A stretch of 64,000 nt of DNA from Agromyces mediolanus (GCF_023715325.1 NZ_JAMBNX010000012.1:51097-115096), one strand, 5' to 3'. Counted from the stretch's first letter, positions 16,949-28,585 are shown. Made by a program: numbers and translations. Notes: generated by a model from the letters alone, not told the origin.

Positions 16949-18166
16949 TCAGCTCCCGCTGCGACGGCGGGGCTGCGCCTCGTGATCGCTCATCGAGCCG
17001 ACGATCAGCGCCGACTGCAGGATCAGTGCCTCCCGCGCGCCCGTCGCGTCGTAGCCGATCACGTCCGAGACACGCTTCAGGCGGTAGCGGACCGTGTTCG
17101 GGTGCACGAACAGCTCCCTGGCCGTCGCCTCGAGCGAACGGCCGTTGTCGAGATAGCTCCAGAGCGTCGTCAACAGCTCCGTCGAATGCGCCTGCAGCGG
17201 CCGGTAGATGCGGTGCACGAGCGTCGCCCGGGCGAGCGGGTCGCCCGCGAGCGCGCGCTCCGGCAGCAGGTCGTCCGCGTGCACCGGTCGCGGGGCGTGC
17301 CGCCACGAGCGTGCCACGGCGAAGCCCGCGAGCGCGGCCTTCGCGCTCTTCGAGGCATCCACCAGGTTCGGCACTTCGTGCCCGAGCACGAGGTGACCTG
17401 CGCCGAACTGCGGTTCGAGCTGGGTGGCGATCTCGAGGAAGCTGAGCGCCGGAGCCGTGCCGATGGTCTCCTCGCCGCCCTCGCGGGCCTGCGGGTCGGC
17501 GCGCCCGATCACGACGACGAGCCGGTTGCCCTGCACCCCGATCAGCACGTCGGCATGCATGTGCCGCGCCGCGCGGCGCACCTGGTCCACGTCGAACTGC
17601 TTCGGCGCGGTGCCGACGAGCACCGCGACCTCGCCGTGGCCGTGCCAGCCGAGGGCCGCGATGCGGCTCGGCAGCTCGTCGTCGTACTCGCCCGAGAGGA
17701 TCGAGTCGACGACGAGCGCTTCGAGTCGCGCGTCCCAGAGCCCGCGGGCCTCGGCCGCGCGCGCATAGACGTCGGCCGCGGCGAAGGCGATCTCCCGCGA
17801 ATACAGCAGGATCGCCTCGCGCAGCGGCTCGCCGCCGTCCTTCACCCGCTCCTCGACGACCTCGACCACGACCCGGATGAGCTGCAGCGTCTGCTGCAGG
17901 CTCACCGAGCGGAGCAGCTCCCGCGGGGCCGCGCCGAACACGTCGGCGGCGATCCACGGCGTCGAGCGCGGGTCGTCGAACCAGGAGATGAACGAGGTGA
18001 TTCCCGCCTGCGCGACGAGGCCCACGGCCGAGCGTCGGCTCGGTGGCATGTCACCGTACCAGGGGAGCGTGTCCTCCAGCCGCTTCAGCGTCTGGGTGGA
18101 CAGCTCACCGGAGATGGTGCGCAACCACGCGAGCGTTTCCGCCTTCGTCCGGGGCCTCGTCGCCAA
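16949..18166 (-). CDS. fasR: PucR-type regulator of fatty acid synthesis (FasR-like)
   Basis: 405 residues. The C-terminus has the PucR helix-turn-helix SLEATARELFVHPNTVRYRLKRVSDVIG; the middle is a GGDEF-like regulatory region, and the N-terminal part reads LPWYGDMPPSRRSAVGLVAQAGITSF. In Streptomyces coelicolor the homologous FasR activates the fabDHPF operon from the same position. No ATG fits; TTG 18166, 13 bases after the aceE stop, gives LATRPRTKAETLAWLR, which I prefer. No good ribosome binding site is seen, so expression may depend on coupling to aceE. Start uncertain. Confidence 0.85.
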   Translation of the reverse strand: MATRPRTKAETLAWLRTISGELSTQTLKRLEDTLPWYGDMPPSRRSAVGLVAQAGITSFISWFDDPRSTPWIAADVFGAAPRELLRSVSLQQTLQLIRVVVEVVEERVKDGGEPLREAILLYSREIAFAAADVYARAAEARGLWDARLEALVVDSILSGEYDDELPSRIAALGWHGHGEVAVLVGTAPKQFDVDQVRRAARHMHADVLIGVQGNRLVVVIGRADPQAREGGEETIGTAPALSFLEIATQLEPQFGAGHLVLGHEVPNLVDASKSAKAALAGFAVARSWRHAPRPVHADDLLPERALAGDPLARATLVHRIYRPLQAHSTELLTTLWSYLDNGRSLEATARELFVHPNTVRYRLKRVSDVIGYDATGAREALILQSALIVGSMSDHEAQPRRRSGS

Positions 18167-18179
18167 TGCCGGTCGCCCG

Positions 18180-20906
<2,727 letters not shown>

Positions 20907-21065
20907 ACTCGACCTCTTTCAGTAGTCTCGAAGCGGTTCGTGCGTGTGCGCGCCGAGCGGACTCCTCGCCCGAGCGGCACCACGCCATCCTAGTGATTCT
21001 ATGCCCGCAGCCCGCCGGTCCGACCGGCCACGGCTCGGGCGCCATCACCGAAAGCGACGCTATCA

Positions 21066-21524
21066 ATGATCCTGCCGTCAGAGGCCCAGGCCCCCGAGTT
21101 CACCCTCCCCGACCAGCACGGTGCGCCGGTCTCGTTGGCCGCGCTCACGGCCCGGTCGCCGGTCGCGCTCGTCTTCTTCCCGCTCGCGTTCTCGGGCATC
21201 TGCCAGGGGGAGCTGTGCGAGCTGCGCGACCACCTGCCGCTCTTCCGCGACGCCGCCGTCCAGCTCGTCGGCGTGTCGGTCGACTCGAAGTTCGCGCTGC
21301 GCGCCTGGAGCGAGCAGGAGGGCTTCGACTTCCCGTTGCTCGCGGACTTCTGGCCGCACGGCGAGGTGGCGCGCGCCTTCGGCGCGTTCCGAGAGGATGC
21401 CGGCACGGCGTCCCGGGCCACGTTCGTGATCGATCGTGAACGCCGCGTGCGGGCGTCCTTCGCGAGCGCACCGGGGGAGCCACGGCCGCTCGCCGCCTAC
21501 CGCGAGGCCATCGCCGCGCTCTGA
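21066..21524 (+). CDS. AhpE-type peroxiredoxin
   Basis: Thiol peroxidase reducing peroxides, 152 residues. Peroxidatic Cys46 lies in PLAFSGICQGEL, and the conserved threonine of the PxxxTxxC motif is replaced by Ser. Cys51 five residues later is unusual: AhpE proteins often have Asp or Gln there, so a local disulfide is conceivable. The thioredoxin-fold elements SVDSKFALRAW and TFVIDRERRVRASF are present. It is divergent from aceE across 159 bases. Redox partner unknown. Confidence 0.92.
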   Translation: MILPSEAQAPEFTLPDQHGAPVSLAALTARSPVALVFFPLAFSGICQGELCELRDHLPLFRDAAVQLVGVSVDSKFALRAWSEQEGFDFPLLADFWPHGEVARAFGAFREDAGTASRATFVIDRERRVRASFASAPGEPRPLAAYREAIAAL

Positions 21525-21581
21525 ACGCCGCGCTCTGAACGTGGCCCTCTGAACATTGCAGTCCTGCTCGGAACGCCCGCC

Positions 21582-22313
21582 TCAGGCGAGGATGTTGACG
21601 GCGCGCGAGATTACCAGCGCCAGCAGCACGAATCCCGTGAGCGCCTGCACCGACATCAGCAGCTTCGTGCGACTGCGCAGCGGCATCGCGTCGGTCGGGC
21701 TGAACGCCATGGTGTTGGTGAGCGAGACGTACAGGTAGTCCACGAACCCCGGACGCCAGTCGCCGAGCCGGGAGGATGCGGCGGCGACCTCGTGCGACGC
21801 GTCCTCCTCGTCGTCCTGCGGGAAGGCGAAGTCGGCGAGCGGAAGCTCGCGCCGGGGGAGCGTCCCCCGAGCCACCGGGCCGCCGCGGTCGAGCTCCCAG
21901 TAGAGCAGGCCGAAGGCGATGACGTTCGTGACCCAGACCTGGGCGGCTTCGAGCAGCACCGAGGCGCCGTCGGCGCTGCCGTCGACGAGCCGCATCACGA
22001 CGTTCGCGACGCCGAGCTGGTTCACGAGCACGAGAACGGCCGAGAAGGTGATCGCGAGGCCGCGGGACCACTGCGTCTGCCGGTCCAGGCGGTGCGGGTT
22101 GATCACGAAGAGGGGCACGGCCATCGCGGCGAGCGCGATGAGCCCGATCGTGCGGCCGACCGCGGTCTCGGGCTGCTGCACGAGGGCGGTGAGCACGGCT
22201 GCGACGACGATGCCCGCGAACGCCGCCCATCGGGTCTCGGCTCGTCGCTCCTGAGCCGGGGAGGCGGGGGCGTCGTCGGTCGAGGCCGTCGCGTCGTCGG
22301 CGTCGCTGCGCAT
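21582..22313 (-). CDS. DUF1345 family membrane protein
   Basis: 243 residues with about five hydrophobic helices: residues about 29-45, 53-70, 85-105, 128-145 and 220-240. The family-specific sequence FVDYLYVSLTNTMAFSPTDAMPL precedes the last helix. The N-terminal 25 residues are acidic and low complexity. Function unknown. The start at 22313 is decided by TACACT placed six bases upstream. The gene is convergent with the peroxiredoxin gene. Confidence 0.88.
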   Translation of the reverse strand: MRSDADDATASTDDAPASPAQERRAETRWAAFAGIVVAAVLTALVQQPETAVGRTIGLIALAAMAVPLFVINPHRLDRQTQWSRGLAITFSAVLVLVNQLGVANVVMRLVDGSADGASVLLEAAQVWVTNVIAFGLLYWELDRGGPVARGTLPRRELPLADFAFPQDDEEDASHEVAAASSRLGDWRPGFVDYLYVSLTNTMAFSPTDAMPLRSRTKLLMSVQALTGFVLLALVISRAVNILA

Positions 22314-22319
22314 ACCGCG

Positions 22320-22325
22320 AGTGTA
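22320..22325 (-). promoter_or_regulatory. -10 element of a leaderless promoter
   Basis: TACACT on the minus strand, six bases, then ATG 22313. Confidence 0.55.
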
Positions 22326-22348
22326 CGACCCGGGGCCGCCCCGGCCGG

Positions 22349-22354
22349 TAGGAT
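22349..22354 (+). promoter_or_regulatory. -10 of tRNA-Val
   Basis: TAGGAT lies 24 bases before the mature 5' end of the tRNA; predicted transcription start near 22361. Confidence 0.5.
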
Positions 22355-22378
22355 GGGGCCTCACCGCGCTTCGCGTGC

Positions 22379-22451
22379 GGGCCTGTAGCTCAGTTGGTAG
22401 AGCGCCACGTTTACACCGTGGATGTCGTCGGTTCGAGCCCGGCCGGGCCCA
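22379..22451 (+). tRNA. tRNA-Val (anticodon UAC)
   Basis: Acceptor GGGCCUG/CGGGCCC with one U-G pair, D-arm GCUC-AGUUGGUA-GAGC, anticodon stem CCACG/CGUGG with loop UUUACAC, T-arm GUCGG/CCGGC with loop UUCGAGC, discriminator A. The 3' CCA is not encoded (followed by CAC). Confidence 0.96.
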
Positions 22452-22464
22452 CACTCCGTGCCTC

Positions 22465-22510
22465 GGGCGAAGCTCGACAGTGGCAGTGGGCGAAGCTCGA
22501 CAGTGGCAGC
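22465..22510. repeat. 23-bp direct tandem repeat after tRNA-Val
   Basis: GGGCGAAGCTCGACAGTGGC plus three bases occurs twice in tandem (22465-22487 and 22488-22510) and differs only at the last base. It lies between tRNA-Val and the end of the AraC-type gene. Confidence 0.85.
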
Positions 22511-22543
22511 GAGCCCGATCGGGCGGCCGCTTCTGGGCGGACG

Positions 22544-23350
22544 CTAGTCTGAGCCGCCGTCGCTCTGGTCGTCGGTGCGGTGCAGATACCGACCCGGCGA
22601 GGTGCCGACGACGCGGCGGAACGCGGAGAGGAACGCGCTGGGCGTGGAGTAGCCCACCGCATCGGCGACCCTGGACACCGGCTGTGCTTCGGCGAGCAGC
22701 GGGAGGGCAGCCCGGATGCGCAGCTGTGTGCGCCAGCGTTCGAAGCTCATGCCCGTGTCGAGCGGGAACAGTCGGGTCAGGGTGCGGCGGCTCACTCCGA
22801 TGGCGCGCGCGTGCGCCTCGAGGCTTCTCGGGTCCGCCGGATTCGCGCGAAGCGCGTCGGCCACCTGGGCGACTCGCTCGTCGACGGGTTCGGGCAGGAC
22901 GATCGGTGCTGCTGGCAGCGGCTGGAGCTGGTCCATCACCACCGCCTCGGCGCGGGCCCGGGCCTGTTCGGTGAGATCGGTTCGCTGGAGGTGCACGATC
23001 AGCTGCGCGAGCAGTCCGCCGACGGCGACCGGGGTGGGCTCCGTCCACTCGTGGGGGAACCGCTCAGGAGCCAGGTAGAGGGCCGCCAGCACGGCATCCC
23101 GGGTCGCCCCGGTCGCATGCACGACGCCCGCCGGGATCATGAGCGCGCGGGTCGGCGGCAGCACCCAGTACCCGGCGCCGACCGCCACGCCGAGGACGCC
23201 GCTGCGCGTCCACGCCAGCTGATGATGCGGGTGGCTGTGCGGTTCGATCCAGTCCCCGGAGGTGAGTGGGAAGCTCCCGGTCACGATCGCTCCCGCCGAC
23301 GGGGGCATCACGCCGGCGTCGATCGCCTCCAGCCTGCGAACTGCCGCCAT
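22544..23350 (-). CDS. AraC family transcriptional regulator with cupin sensor
   Basis: 268 residues: an N-terminal cupin-like sensor (HSHPHHQLAWTRSGVLGVAV and VLPPTRALMIPAGVVH, about 30-75) and a C-terminal pair of helix-turn-helix motifs. The latter contain SLEAHARAIGVSRRTLTRLF and PVSRVADAVGYSTPSAFLSAFRRVVGTSPGRYL. ATG 23350 is chosen because homology begins at MAAVRRLEA and TACGCT stands six bases before it. It is divergent from an MFS exporter with 92 bases between starts, so it probably controls that gene. The ligand is unknown. Confidence 0.92.
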   Translation of the reverse strand: MAAVRRLEAIDAGVMPPSAGAIVTGSFPLTSGDWIEPHSHPHHQLAWTRSGVLGVAVGAGYWVLPPTRALMIPAGVVHATGATRDAVLAALYLAPERFPHEWTEPTPVAVGGLLAQLIVHLQRTDLTEQARARAEAVVMDQLQPLPAAPIVLPEPVDERVAQVADALRANPADPRSLEAHARAIGVSRRTLTRLFPLDTGMSFERWRTQLRIRAALPLLAEAQPVSRVADAVGYSTPSAFLSAFRRVVGTSPGRYLHRTDDQSDGGSD

Positions 23351-23356
23351 GCCTGG

Positions 23357-23362
23357 AGCGTA
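23357..23362 (-). promoter_or_regulatory. -10 element of a leaderless promoter
   Basis: TACGCT on the minus strand, six bases, then ATG 23350 of the AraC-type regulator. Confidence 0.55.
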
Positions 23363-23394
23363 CCAAGGAGTGGCCTGAATGAACGATACCTTGG
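23363..23394. promoter_or_regulatory. Possible operator for the AraC/MFS pair
   Basis: CCAAGG (23363-23368) and its reverse complement CCTTGG (23389-23394) are 26 bases apart centre to centre, between the two divergent -10 elements. The flanking TACC is shared in direct orientation (TACCAAGG and TACCTTGG). Confidence 0.3.
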
Positions 23395-23430
23395 CCTCGT
23401 AGCGGATTGTGGCCAGATGTCGACGATTTC

Positions 23431-23436
23431 TACGGT
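23431..23436 (+). promoter_or_regulatory. -10 element of a leaderless promoter
   Basis: TACGGT, six bases, then ATG 23443 of the MFS gene. Confidence 0.55.
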
Positions 23437-23442
23437 TGGAGC

Positions 23443-24942
23443 ATGGTTCGAAATCGCCCGGTCGCCCCGCCTGCGGGCCCATCCATCGCACGCCGTCGCG
23501 GCACGTTGATCGTGCTGTGCATCGTCCAATTTATGCTGGTGCTCGATGACACCGTGGTGAGTGTCGCGCTGCCGAGCATTCGCGACGACCTGGGGTTCGC
23601 GGGCACCAGTCTGGCGTGGGTCGTCAACGGCTACTTCCTCGCGTTCGGGGGACTGCTCATCCTCGGCGGCCGCCTCGCCGACGTGCTCGGCCGCCGACGT
23701 GTCTTCGTCTGGGGCGGCGCTGTCTTCGTTGCGGCCAGCCTGCTGTGTGCGATCGCGGCCGAGCCGTGGCAACTCATCGCCGGACGCTTCGTTCAGGGCA
23801 TCGGGGCAGCCATCGCGAGTCCGGCCGCGCTGGCGCTCATCACCCGGATGTTCACCGACCCCCGCGAGCGCGCCAGAGCGCTGGGAGCGTGGGGTGCCGT
23901 GGCAGCGCTGGGCGCCACCTCGGGGCTGGTGATCTCCGGTGTCCTCACCGGGCTGGCGTCGTGGCGGTGGATCTTCCTGATCAACCTGCCCGTCGCGATC
24001 CTCGCGCTGGTCCTGGTCCCTCGCCTGGTCCGGGACAGCAGGGCGCCGGGAACCGGTGGCCGCATCGACATCCCCGGTGCCGTGCTCGGCACAGCGGCCG
24101 CCGTGTGCCTGGTGTACGGGATCCTCCACACCGCCGAGACCGGCCTCGGCCACCCAGGATCGATGATTCCGCTGCTCGCCTCAGTGGCCCTCGCGATCGC
24201 GTTCATCGCGGTCGAAGCCCGGGTGCGCCATCCGCTCATCCCCGCTTCGTTCTTCCGGGTCCGCGTGCGCCTGATCGCCAACGTGGTGACGCTCCTCACC
24301 TCGGCCGCCCTGTTCGCGATGTCATTCCTGCTCATGATCCACGTCCAGACCGTGCTGAACTACGATCCGCTCACCGCCGGACTCGCCTACCTGCCGTACG
24401 GCGCCGGCATCCTCACCGGCATCTGGCTCTCAGCTCGCGCCGTCGCCCGCTTCGGCACCCGGACCGTGCTGACTGCATCGCTGCTGGGGACCGCGGTCGG
24501 GCATCTGCTGCTCGCGGGCATCGCCCCCGAAGACGAGTACCTGATCGGCGTGCTCCCCGGATTGCTCGGCGTCAGCTTCAGCTCTGGGCTCGCCCTCCCG
24601 GCCCTGGCCACCGCGGCGCTGACCGGCACGGACGACCACGATGCCGGCCTCGGCTCGGCCATCTTCACCTCGATGCAGCAGATCGGCGGAGCCACCGGCC
24701 TCGCCCTTCTCGTCGCACTCGCCACCTCCCGAACCGAAGCCGTGCTCGCCGACGGCGGAACGCCCGCCCGGGCGGCCACCGACGGATTCGCGCTGGGGAT
24801 GCTCGGTGCCGCGGTCCTCCTCGGCCTCGCCGCGGTGGTCGCCGCGCTGTTCATGCGCGTGGAGCGGACGCCGCTGGCCGTTGCCGGTTCGCAGGATCAT
24901 GCGCGCACCGGGCCGTCGATACCCGAGGCGGGCTCGGAGTGA
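23443..24942 (+). CDS. MFS transporter, DHA2 (14-helix) type
   Basis: Proton-driven multidrug or metabolite exporter, 499 residues, about 14 predicted helices. Seen: FMLVLDDTVVSVALPSIRDDL in helix 1, where the DDT carries the acidic residue of DHA2 pumps; motif A GGRLADVLGRRRVF between helices 2 and 3; and motif C-like ALGATSGLVISGVL in helix 5. ATG 23443 is preferred over 23407 because of TACGGT six bases upstream. The divergent AraC-type gene is its likely regulator. Together the two look like a self-contained resistance or efflux cassette. Confidence 0.92.
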   Translation: MVRNRPVAPPAGPSIARRRGTLIVLCIVQFMLVLDDTVVSVALPSIRDDLGFAGTSLAWVVNGYFLAFGGLLILGGRLADVLGRRRVFVWGGAVFVAASLLCAIAAEPWQLIAGRFVQGIGAAIASPAALALITRMFTDPRERARALGAWGAVAALGATSGLVISGVLTGLASWRWIFLINLPVAILALVLVPRLVRDSRAPGTGGRIDIPGAVLGTAAAVCLVYGILHTAETGLGHPGSMIPLLASVALAIAFIAVEARVRHPLIPASFFRVRVRLIANVVTLLTSAALFAMSFLLMIHVQTVLNYDPLTAGLAYLPYGAGILTGIWLSARAVARFGTRTVLTASLLGTAVGHLLLAGIAPEDEYLIGVLPGLLGVSFSSGLALPALATAALTGTDDHDAGLGSAIFTSMQQIGGATGLALLVALATSRTEAVLADGGTPARAATDGFALGMLGAAVLLGLAAVVAALFMRVERTPLAVAGSQDHARTGPSIPEAGSE

Positions 24943-25074
24943 GGGCTCCGCGCTGACGATACGATGGTGCCAGGCACGGGCCCACGTATCGGGCGCGGCC
25001 GGGAAGGTGAGGACGACCGTGGACCATCGCGAGCCCGCCACCAACACCGGCACCGAGCGCCGGGCCGCTCGCGC

Positions 25075-25893
25075 ATGAGCCGCACGCTCGCCGAGGTGCT
25101 CGACGTCATCGAGCGGCGCTGGCCGATCGCCGGCATGGAGCCGTGGGACGCCGCCGGGCTCGTCGCCGGCGATCCGAACGCCCCCGTCCGACGCATCCTG
25201 CTCGTCGTCGACGCCGTGCAGGCGACCATCGACGAGGCGATCGACGGCGGATTCGATCTCGTGATCGCCCACCACCCGCTGCTGCTCCGCGGCGTCACGA
25301 CGGTCGCCGAGGACCGCTACAAGGGCGCCGTGCTCGCGAAGCTCATCCGCGGCGGCTGCGCGCTCGTCGCCGCCCACACGAACGCCGATGTGGTCGAGAC
25401 GGGCACCTCCGCGGTGCTCGCCGAGCGGCTCGGGCTGCTCGACATCCGGCCGATCGTGCCCGCCCCCGACGGACGCACCGGCCTCGGCCGAGTGGGCCGG
25501 CTCCCCGAGCCGACGACGCTCGGCCGCCTCGCCCGCCGGCTCGCCGAGCTCCTGCCGCCGACCGCCACCGGGGTTCGCGCCGCCGGCGGATTCGACGATC
25601 CCGTCGAGATCGTCGCGCTCTGCGGCGGGGCCGGCGACTCCCTCCTGTCCGACCCGGCGGTGCGGGGTGCCGACGTGTACCTCACCGCCGACCTCCGCCA
25701 CCACCCCGCCTCCGAAGCGCGCGAGCAGGCGCTCCTCGGCGGCGGTCCGGCCCTGCTCGACGTCTCGCACTGGGCGAGCGAGTGGCTCTGGCTCGACCGG
25801 GCGGCCGCCGAGCTCCGCGAGGAACTGCCCGGCATCGACGTCGTCGTCTCAGAACTGCGTACCGACCCCTGGGATTTCCAGGTCGTCCAATGA
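25075..25893 (+). CDS. Nif3-like dinuclear metal centre hexameric protein
   Basis: 272 residues, with metal ligands in VIAHHPLLLRGV and AAHTNADVVETG at the N-terminal end and HWASEWLWLDRAA at the C-terminal end. GTP cyclohydrolase 1 type 2-like proteins of this family form a hexamer; their reaction is unsettled. ATG 25075 gives the family start MSRTLAEVLDVIERRWP. The frame stays open back to 24964 and TACGAT lies at 24960-24965, so a longer product is possible. The zinc-ribbon gene follows at 43 bases, as in Mycobacterium (Rv2230c-Rv2229c). Confidence 0.88.
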   Translation: MSRTLAEVLDVIERRWPIAGMEPWDAAGLVAGDPNAPVRRILLVVDAVQATIDEAIDGGFDLVIAHHPLLLRGVTTVAEDRYKGAVLAKLIRGGCALVAAHTNADVVETGTSAVLAERLGLLDIRPIVPAPDGRTGLGRVGRLPEPTTLGRLARRLAELLPPTATGVRAAGGFDDPVEIVALCGGAGDSLLSDPAVRGADVYLTADLRHHPASEAREQALLGGGPALLDVSHWASEWLWLDRAAAELREELPGIDVVVSELRTDPWDFQVVQ

Positions 25894-25936
25894 CCTGCCC
25901 CGACCTCCCGCCCGCCGACCCCACGAGGAGCAACAC

Positions 25937-26674
25937 GTGAAGGCCAGCCCCGCCGAACAGGAGACGCTGCTGCGCCTCCAAGCGATCGACACCCGTATCG
26001 CCCAGCTGACGCACCGCCTCGGTAGCCTCCCGCAGTCGGGGCCGCTCGCCGAACTGGCGAGTCGCGACGACGAGGTCCGCCGCTCGCGGGCCGAGGCGCA
26101 CGGCGTCCTCGAGGACGCACGCACCGAGCTGAAGCGGCTGGAATCCGACGTCGAGATGGTCGAGGCCCGGATCGCCCGCGACGGAGCACGTCTGACGCAG
26201 ACCTCCTCGGTGAAGGATGTCGCGGCGCTCGAGTCCGAGCTCGTCTCGCTCCGCCGCCGGCTCTCCGACCTGGAGGACCAGGAGCTCGCGGTCATGGAGC
26301 GCGTCGAAGGCGCCGAGTCCGCGGTCGCGGCGATCGACGACGAGCGGGCCGGCATCGCCGTCGCCCAGCAGCAACTGGAGTCCGAGCGCGCCGAAGCCGC
26401 CGCCGGCCTCGAGACCGAGCGCGAGCAGGCCGCCCGAGACCGTGGCACGGTCGCCGGCACCGTGCCGGAGGCGCTCCTCGCCTTCTACGAGCAGCGGCGG
26501 GAGCGCGGCGCCGGCGTCGGTGCCGCCCTGCTCCGCCAGCGCACTTGCGGCGGCTGCACCATCACGCTGACCGGCAGCGACCTCGAAGCGGTCCGCCGTT
26601 CGGCGCCGGACGAGGTCGTGCAGTGCCCCGAGTGCGACCGCATCCTGGTCCGCACCGAGGAGTCCGGGCTCTGA
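25937..26674 (+). CDS. Coiled-coil protein with C-terminal zinc ribbon (CT398 type)
   Basis: 245 residues. About 1-180 form a long antiparallel coiled coil rich in Glu, Arg and Ala (for example RLESDVEMVEARIARDGARL). The C-terminal part holds a C4 zinc ribbon, CGGCTITL and CPECDRIL (about 201-235). Chlamydial CT398 interacts with sigma-54 and secretion parts; the actinobacterial role is unknown. GTG 25937 has GAGGAG upstream. It is coupled to the Nif3 gene and directly precedes rnpB. Confidence 0.9.
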   Translation: MKASPAEQETLLRLQAIDTRIAQLTHRLGSLPQSGPLAELASRDDEVRRSRAEAHGVLEDARTELKRLESDVEMVEARIARDGARLTQTSSVKDVAALESELVSLRRRLSDLEDQELAVMERVEGAESAVAAIDDERAGIAVAQQQLESERAEAAAGLETEREQAARDRGTVAGTVPEALLAFYEQRRERGAGVGAALLRQRTCGGCTITLTGSDLEAVRRSAPDEVVQCPECDRILVRTEESGL

Positions 26675-26711
26675 GCTCCGCCGGTCGGCGGGGCGTCGGT
26701 GTTCCCGCCCG

Positions 26712-26717
26712 GTAGAC
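26712..26717 (+). promoter_or_regulatory. -10 of rnpB
   Basis: TAGACT, seven bases before the predicted 5' end of RNase P RNA. The -35 region is not obvious. Confidence 0.5.
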
Positions 26718-26724
26718 TGGCCCG

Positions 26725-27106
<382 letters not shown>

Positions 27107-27149
27107 ACTTGCTCCGCCCCGCCGGGGGCGAACGCGTTCCGGCCGGCGC

Positions 27150-27902
27150 TCAGTCGGCTGCGAGTGAGGCGGCGCCCAGGATGCCCGCGTTGTTGCGATG
27201 CACGGCGGGCACGATGGGCGTCGTGAGCTCGAGCAGCGGCAGGAACTGCTCGTGGTGCTTCGAGACGCCGCCTCCGACGACGAACAGGTCGGGAGAGAAC
27301 AGCATCTCGAGGTGCGTGTAGTACCGCTGGAGCCGCGTGGCCCATTCCGCCCAGTCGAGGTTCTCTCGCTCCATCGCCGAGTATGCGGCGCGGTGCTCGG
27401 CGTCCTCGCCGTCGAGCTCGAGGTGGCCGAGTTCGGTGTTCGGGACGAGCACGCCGTCGGAGAGGAAGGCCGAGCCGATGCCCGTGCCGAGCGTCGTCAG
27501 GATCACGAGGCCGTCGACGCCGCGGGCGGCGCCGTAGCGGAGCTCGGCCACGCCGGCCGCGTCGGCGTCGTTGATGAAGTGGATGTCCCGGCCGAGCGTC
27601 CGCTCGAAGAGCTCCTCGGCGTGCAGGCCGATCCAGTCGTGCGAGACGTTCGCCGCCGAGAGCGTGAGCCCCCGTTTCACGACCGCGGGGAAGCACACGC
27701 CGAGGGGCAGACCGTCGCCGCCCGACTCCGAGAACTCCTCGAGGAGGGCGCTCGTGGCCTCCACGATGTCGCCGGGGCGCCCGCCCTCCGGCGTCGCGAC
27801 CTTGCGCCGGGGCGAGACGAGTTCGCCGCTCGCGAGGTCGACGACCGCCCCCTTGATGCCGGTGCCGCCGATGTCGATGCCGATCGCGAGGTCCTGCGTC
27901 AT
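27150..27902 (-). CDS. ppgK: Polyphosphate glucokinase
   Basis: ROK-family kinase that phosphorylates glucose with polyphosphate or ATP; 250 residues. It starts MTQDLAIGIDIGGTGIKGAVVD, containing the phosphate-binding GIDIGGTGIKG. Next come NDADAAGVAELRYGA with the catalytic Asp, and LTTLGTGIGSAF and ELGHLELDGEDAEHRA typical of PPGK. ATG 27902 is preferred to the GTG at 27911, which overlaps the -10 TAGGGT; this start is therefore leaderless. The first 25 codons and promoter are duplicated at 28529-28611. Confidence 0.96.
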   Translation of the reverse strand: MTQDLAIGIDIGGTGIKGAVVDLASGELVSPRRKVATPEGGRPGDIVEATSALLEEFSESGGDGLPLGVCFPAVVKRGLTLSAANVSHDWIGLHAEELFERTLGRDIHFINDADAAGVAELRYGAARGVDGLVILTTLGTGIGSAFLSDGVLVPNTELGHLELDGEDAEHRAAYSAMERENLDWAEWATRLQRYYTHLEMLFSPDLFVVGGGVSKHHEQFLPLLELTTPIVPAVHRNNAGILGAASLAAD

Positions 27903-27931
27903 GGCGTTCACCCTATCCCGGCGGGCCTGCG
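27831..27931 (-). repeat. Copy 1 of the duplicated ppgK start region
   Basis: Functional copy: ppgK promoter, start and first 24 codons. Thirty-three bases (27888-27920) are identical to 28571-28603, and similarity continues on both sides. Confidence 0.85.
27910..27915 (-). promoter_or_regulatory. -10 element of leaderless ppgK
   Basis: TAGGGT on the minus strand followed by seven bases and ATG 27902. Confidence 0.55.
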
Positions 27932-27960
27932 TATCGCGTCCAGCGGCTCACGGGGCGGGA

Positions 27961-28515
27961 TCACTCGGTCGCGGTCACGTCCGCGGGAACGGCAGGCACG
28001 TCGCCCGGCCAGCCGCCCAGCCGCTCGCGTGCGGGGCTGTCGTCGTCCATGACGACGGCAGCGCGGGTGTACCCACTGGCATCTGGGGGAGCGTCGGCGG
28101 GATCCGTCCATCCGGCATCGGCTGCTGCGGCGGCGACGTCGAATGCGCTTCCCGTGCCGGCGTCCACGGAGATCGAGACCTCCGAGTTCGGCAGGTATCC
28201 CTCTCTGACGGACCAGACCGATTCGAGGATGAACGTGACCAGCGCGGGCCCGTCGACGATGCGATGGCCGGGTTGCACGGTGACGTGGACCGCATAGCCG
28301 GTGTTGCCTTTGATGTTCGGCCGGCCTCCGCCGGTGACATCCCAGCTCAGGCCGGGGATCGTGTCGAGGGAGTTAGTCATCTGCTGCAGCGTCTGGCCGC
28401 CCGTGGCGGCGTCGTGCGGAACGGGGTCGATCGGCCGCGGGCTCGACGCGCACCCCGTCGCCGTCGCGAGGACTGCCACCATGGCCAGAGCCGCGAGCCA
28501 GCGCCTAGGAGTCAT
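27961..28515 (-). CDS. Hypothetical lipoprotein
   Basis: 184 residues. A signal peptide MTPRRWLAALAMVAVLATA is followed by a weak lipobox TATGC, so Cys22 is the probable lipid-attached residue. The mature part has no recognised domain; HVTVQPGHRIVDGPALVTFILES and SVREGYLPNSEVSISVDAG suggest a compact beta-rich fold. Its ATG lies inside the last codons of a 26-codon remnant of the ppgK start (ATG within TATGAC), in another frame, so it may be read from the duplicated ppgK promoter. It lies between ppgK and map. Confidence 0.8.
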   Translation of the reverse strand: MTPRRWLAALAMVAVLATATGCASSPRPIDPVPHDAATGGQTLQQMTNSLDTIPGLSWDVTGGGRPNIKGNTGYAVHVTVQPGHRIVDGPALVTFILESVWSVREGYLPNSEVSISVDAGTGSAFDVAAAAADAGWTDPADAPPDASGYTRAAVVMDDDSPARERLGGWPGDVPAVPADVTATE

Positions 28516-28585
28516 ACCGGATCAGGTCCGCGAGGTCGACGACCGCCCTCATGCTGCCGGCGCCGGTCGGGAGGTCCTGCGTCAT
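28505..28585 (-). pseudogene. 26-codon remnant of ppgK 5' end
   Basis: Reads MTQDLPTGAGSMRAVVDLAD and ends after six more residues. It matches ppgK MTQDL at the start and GTGIKGAVVDLAS after a gap of about six codons. It has the same TAGGGT-N7-ATG start as ppgK and overlaps the lipoprotein start by 11 bases. It may act as an upstream reading frame. Confidence 0.7.

Noticed and set aside
22379..24942. tRNA-Val as attachment site of an island carrying AraC/MFS
   Set aside because: No integrase and no repeat of the tRNA 3' end were found downstream; only the unrelated 23-bp tandem repeat.
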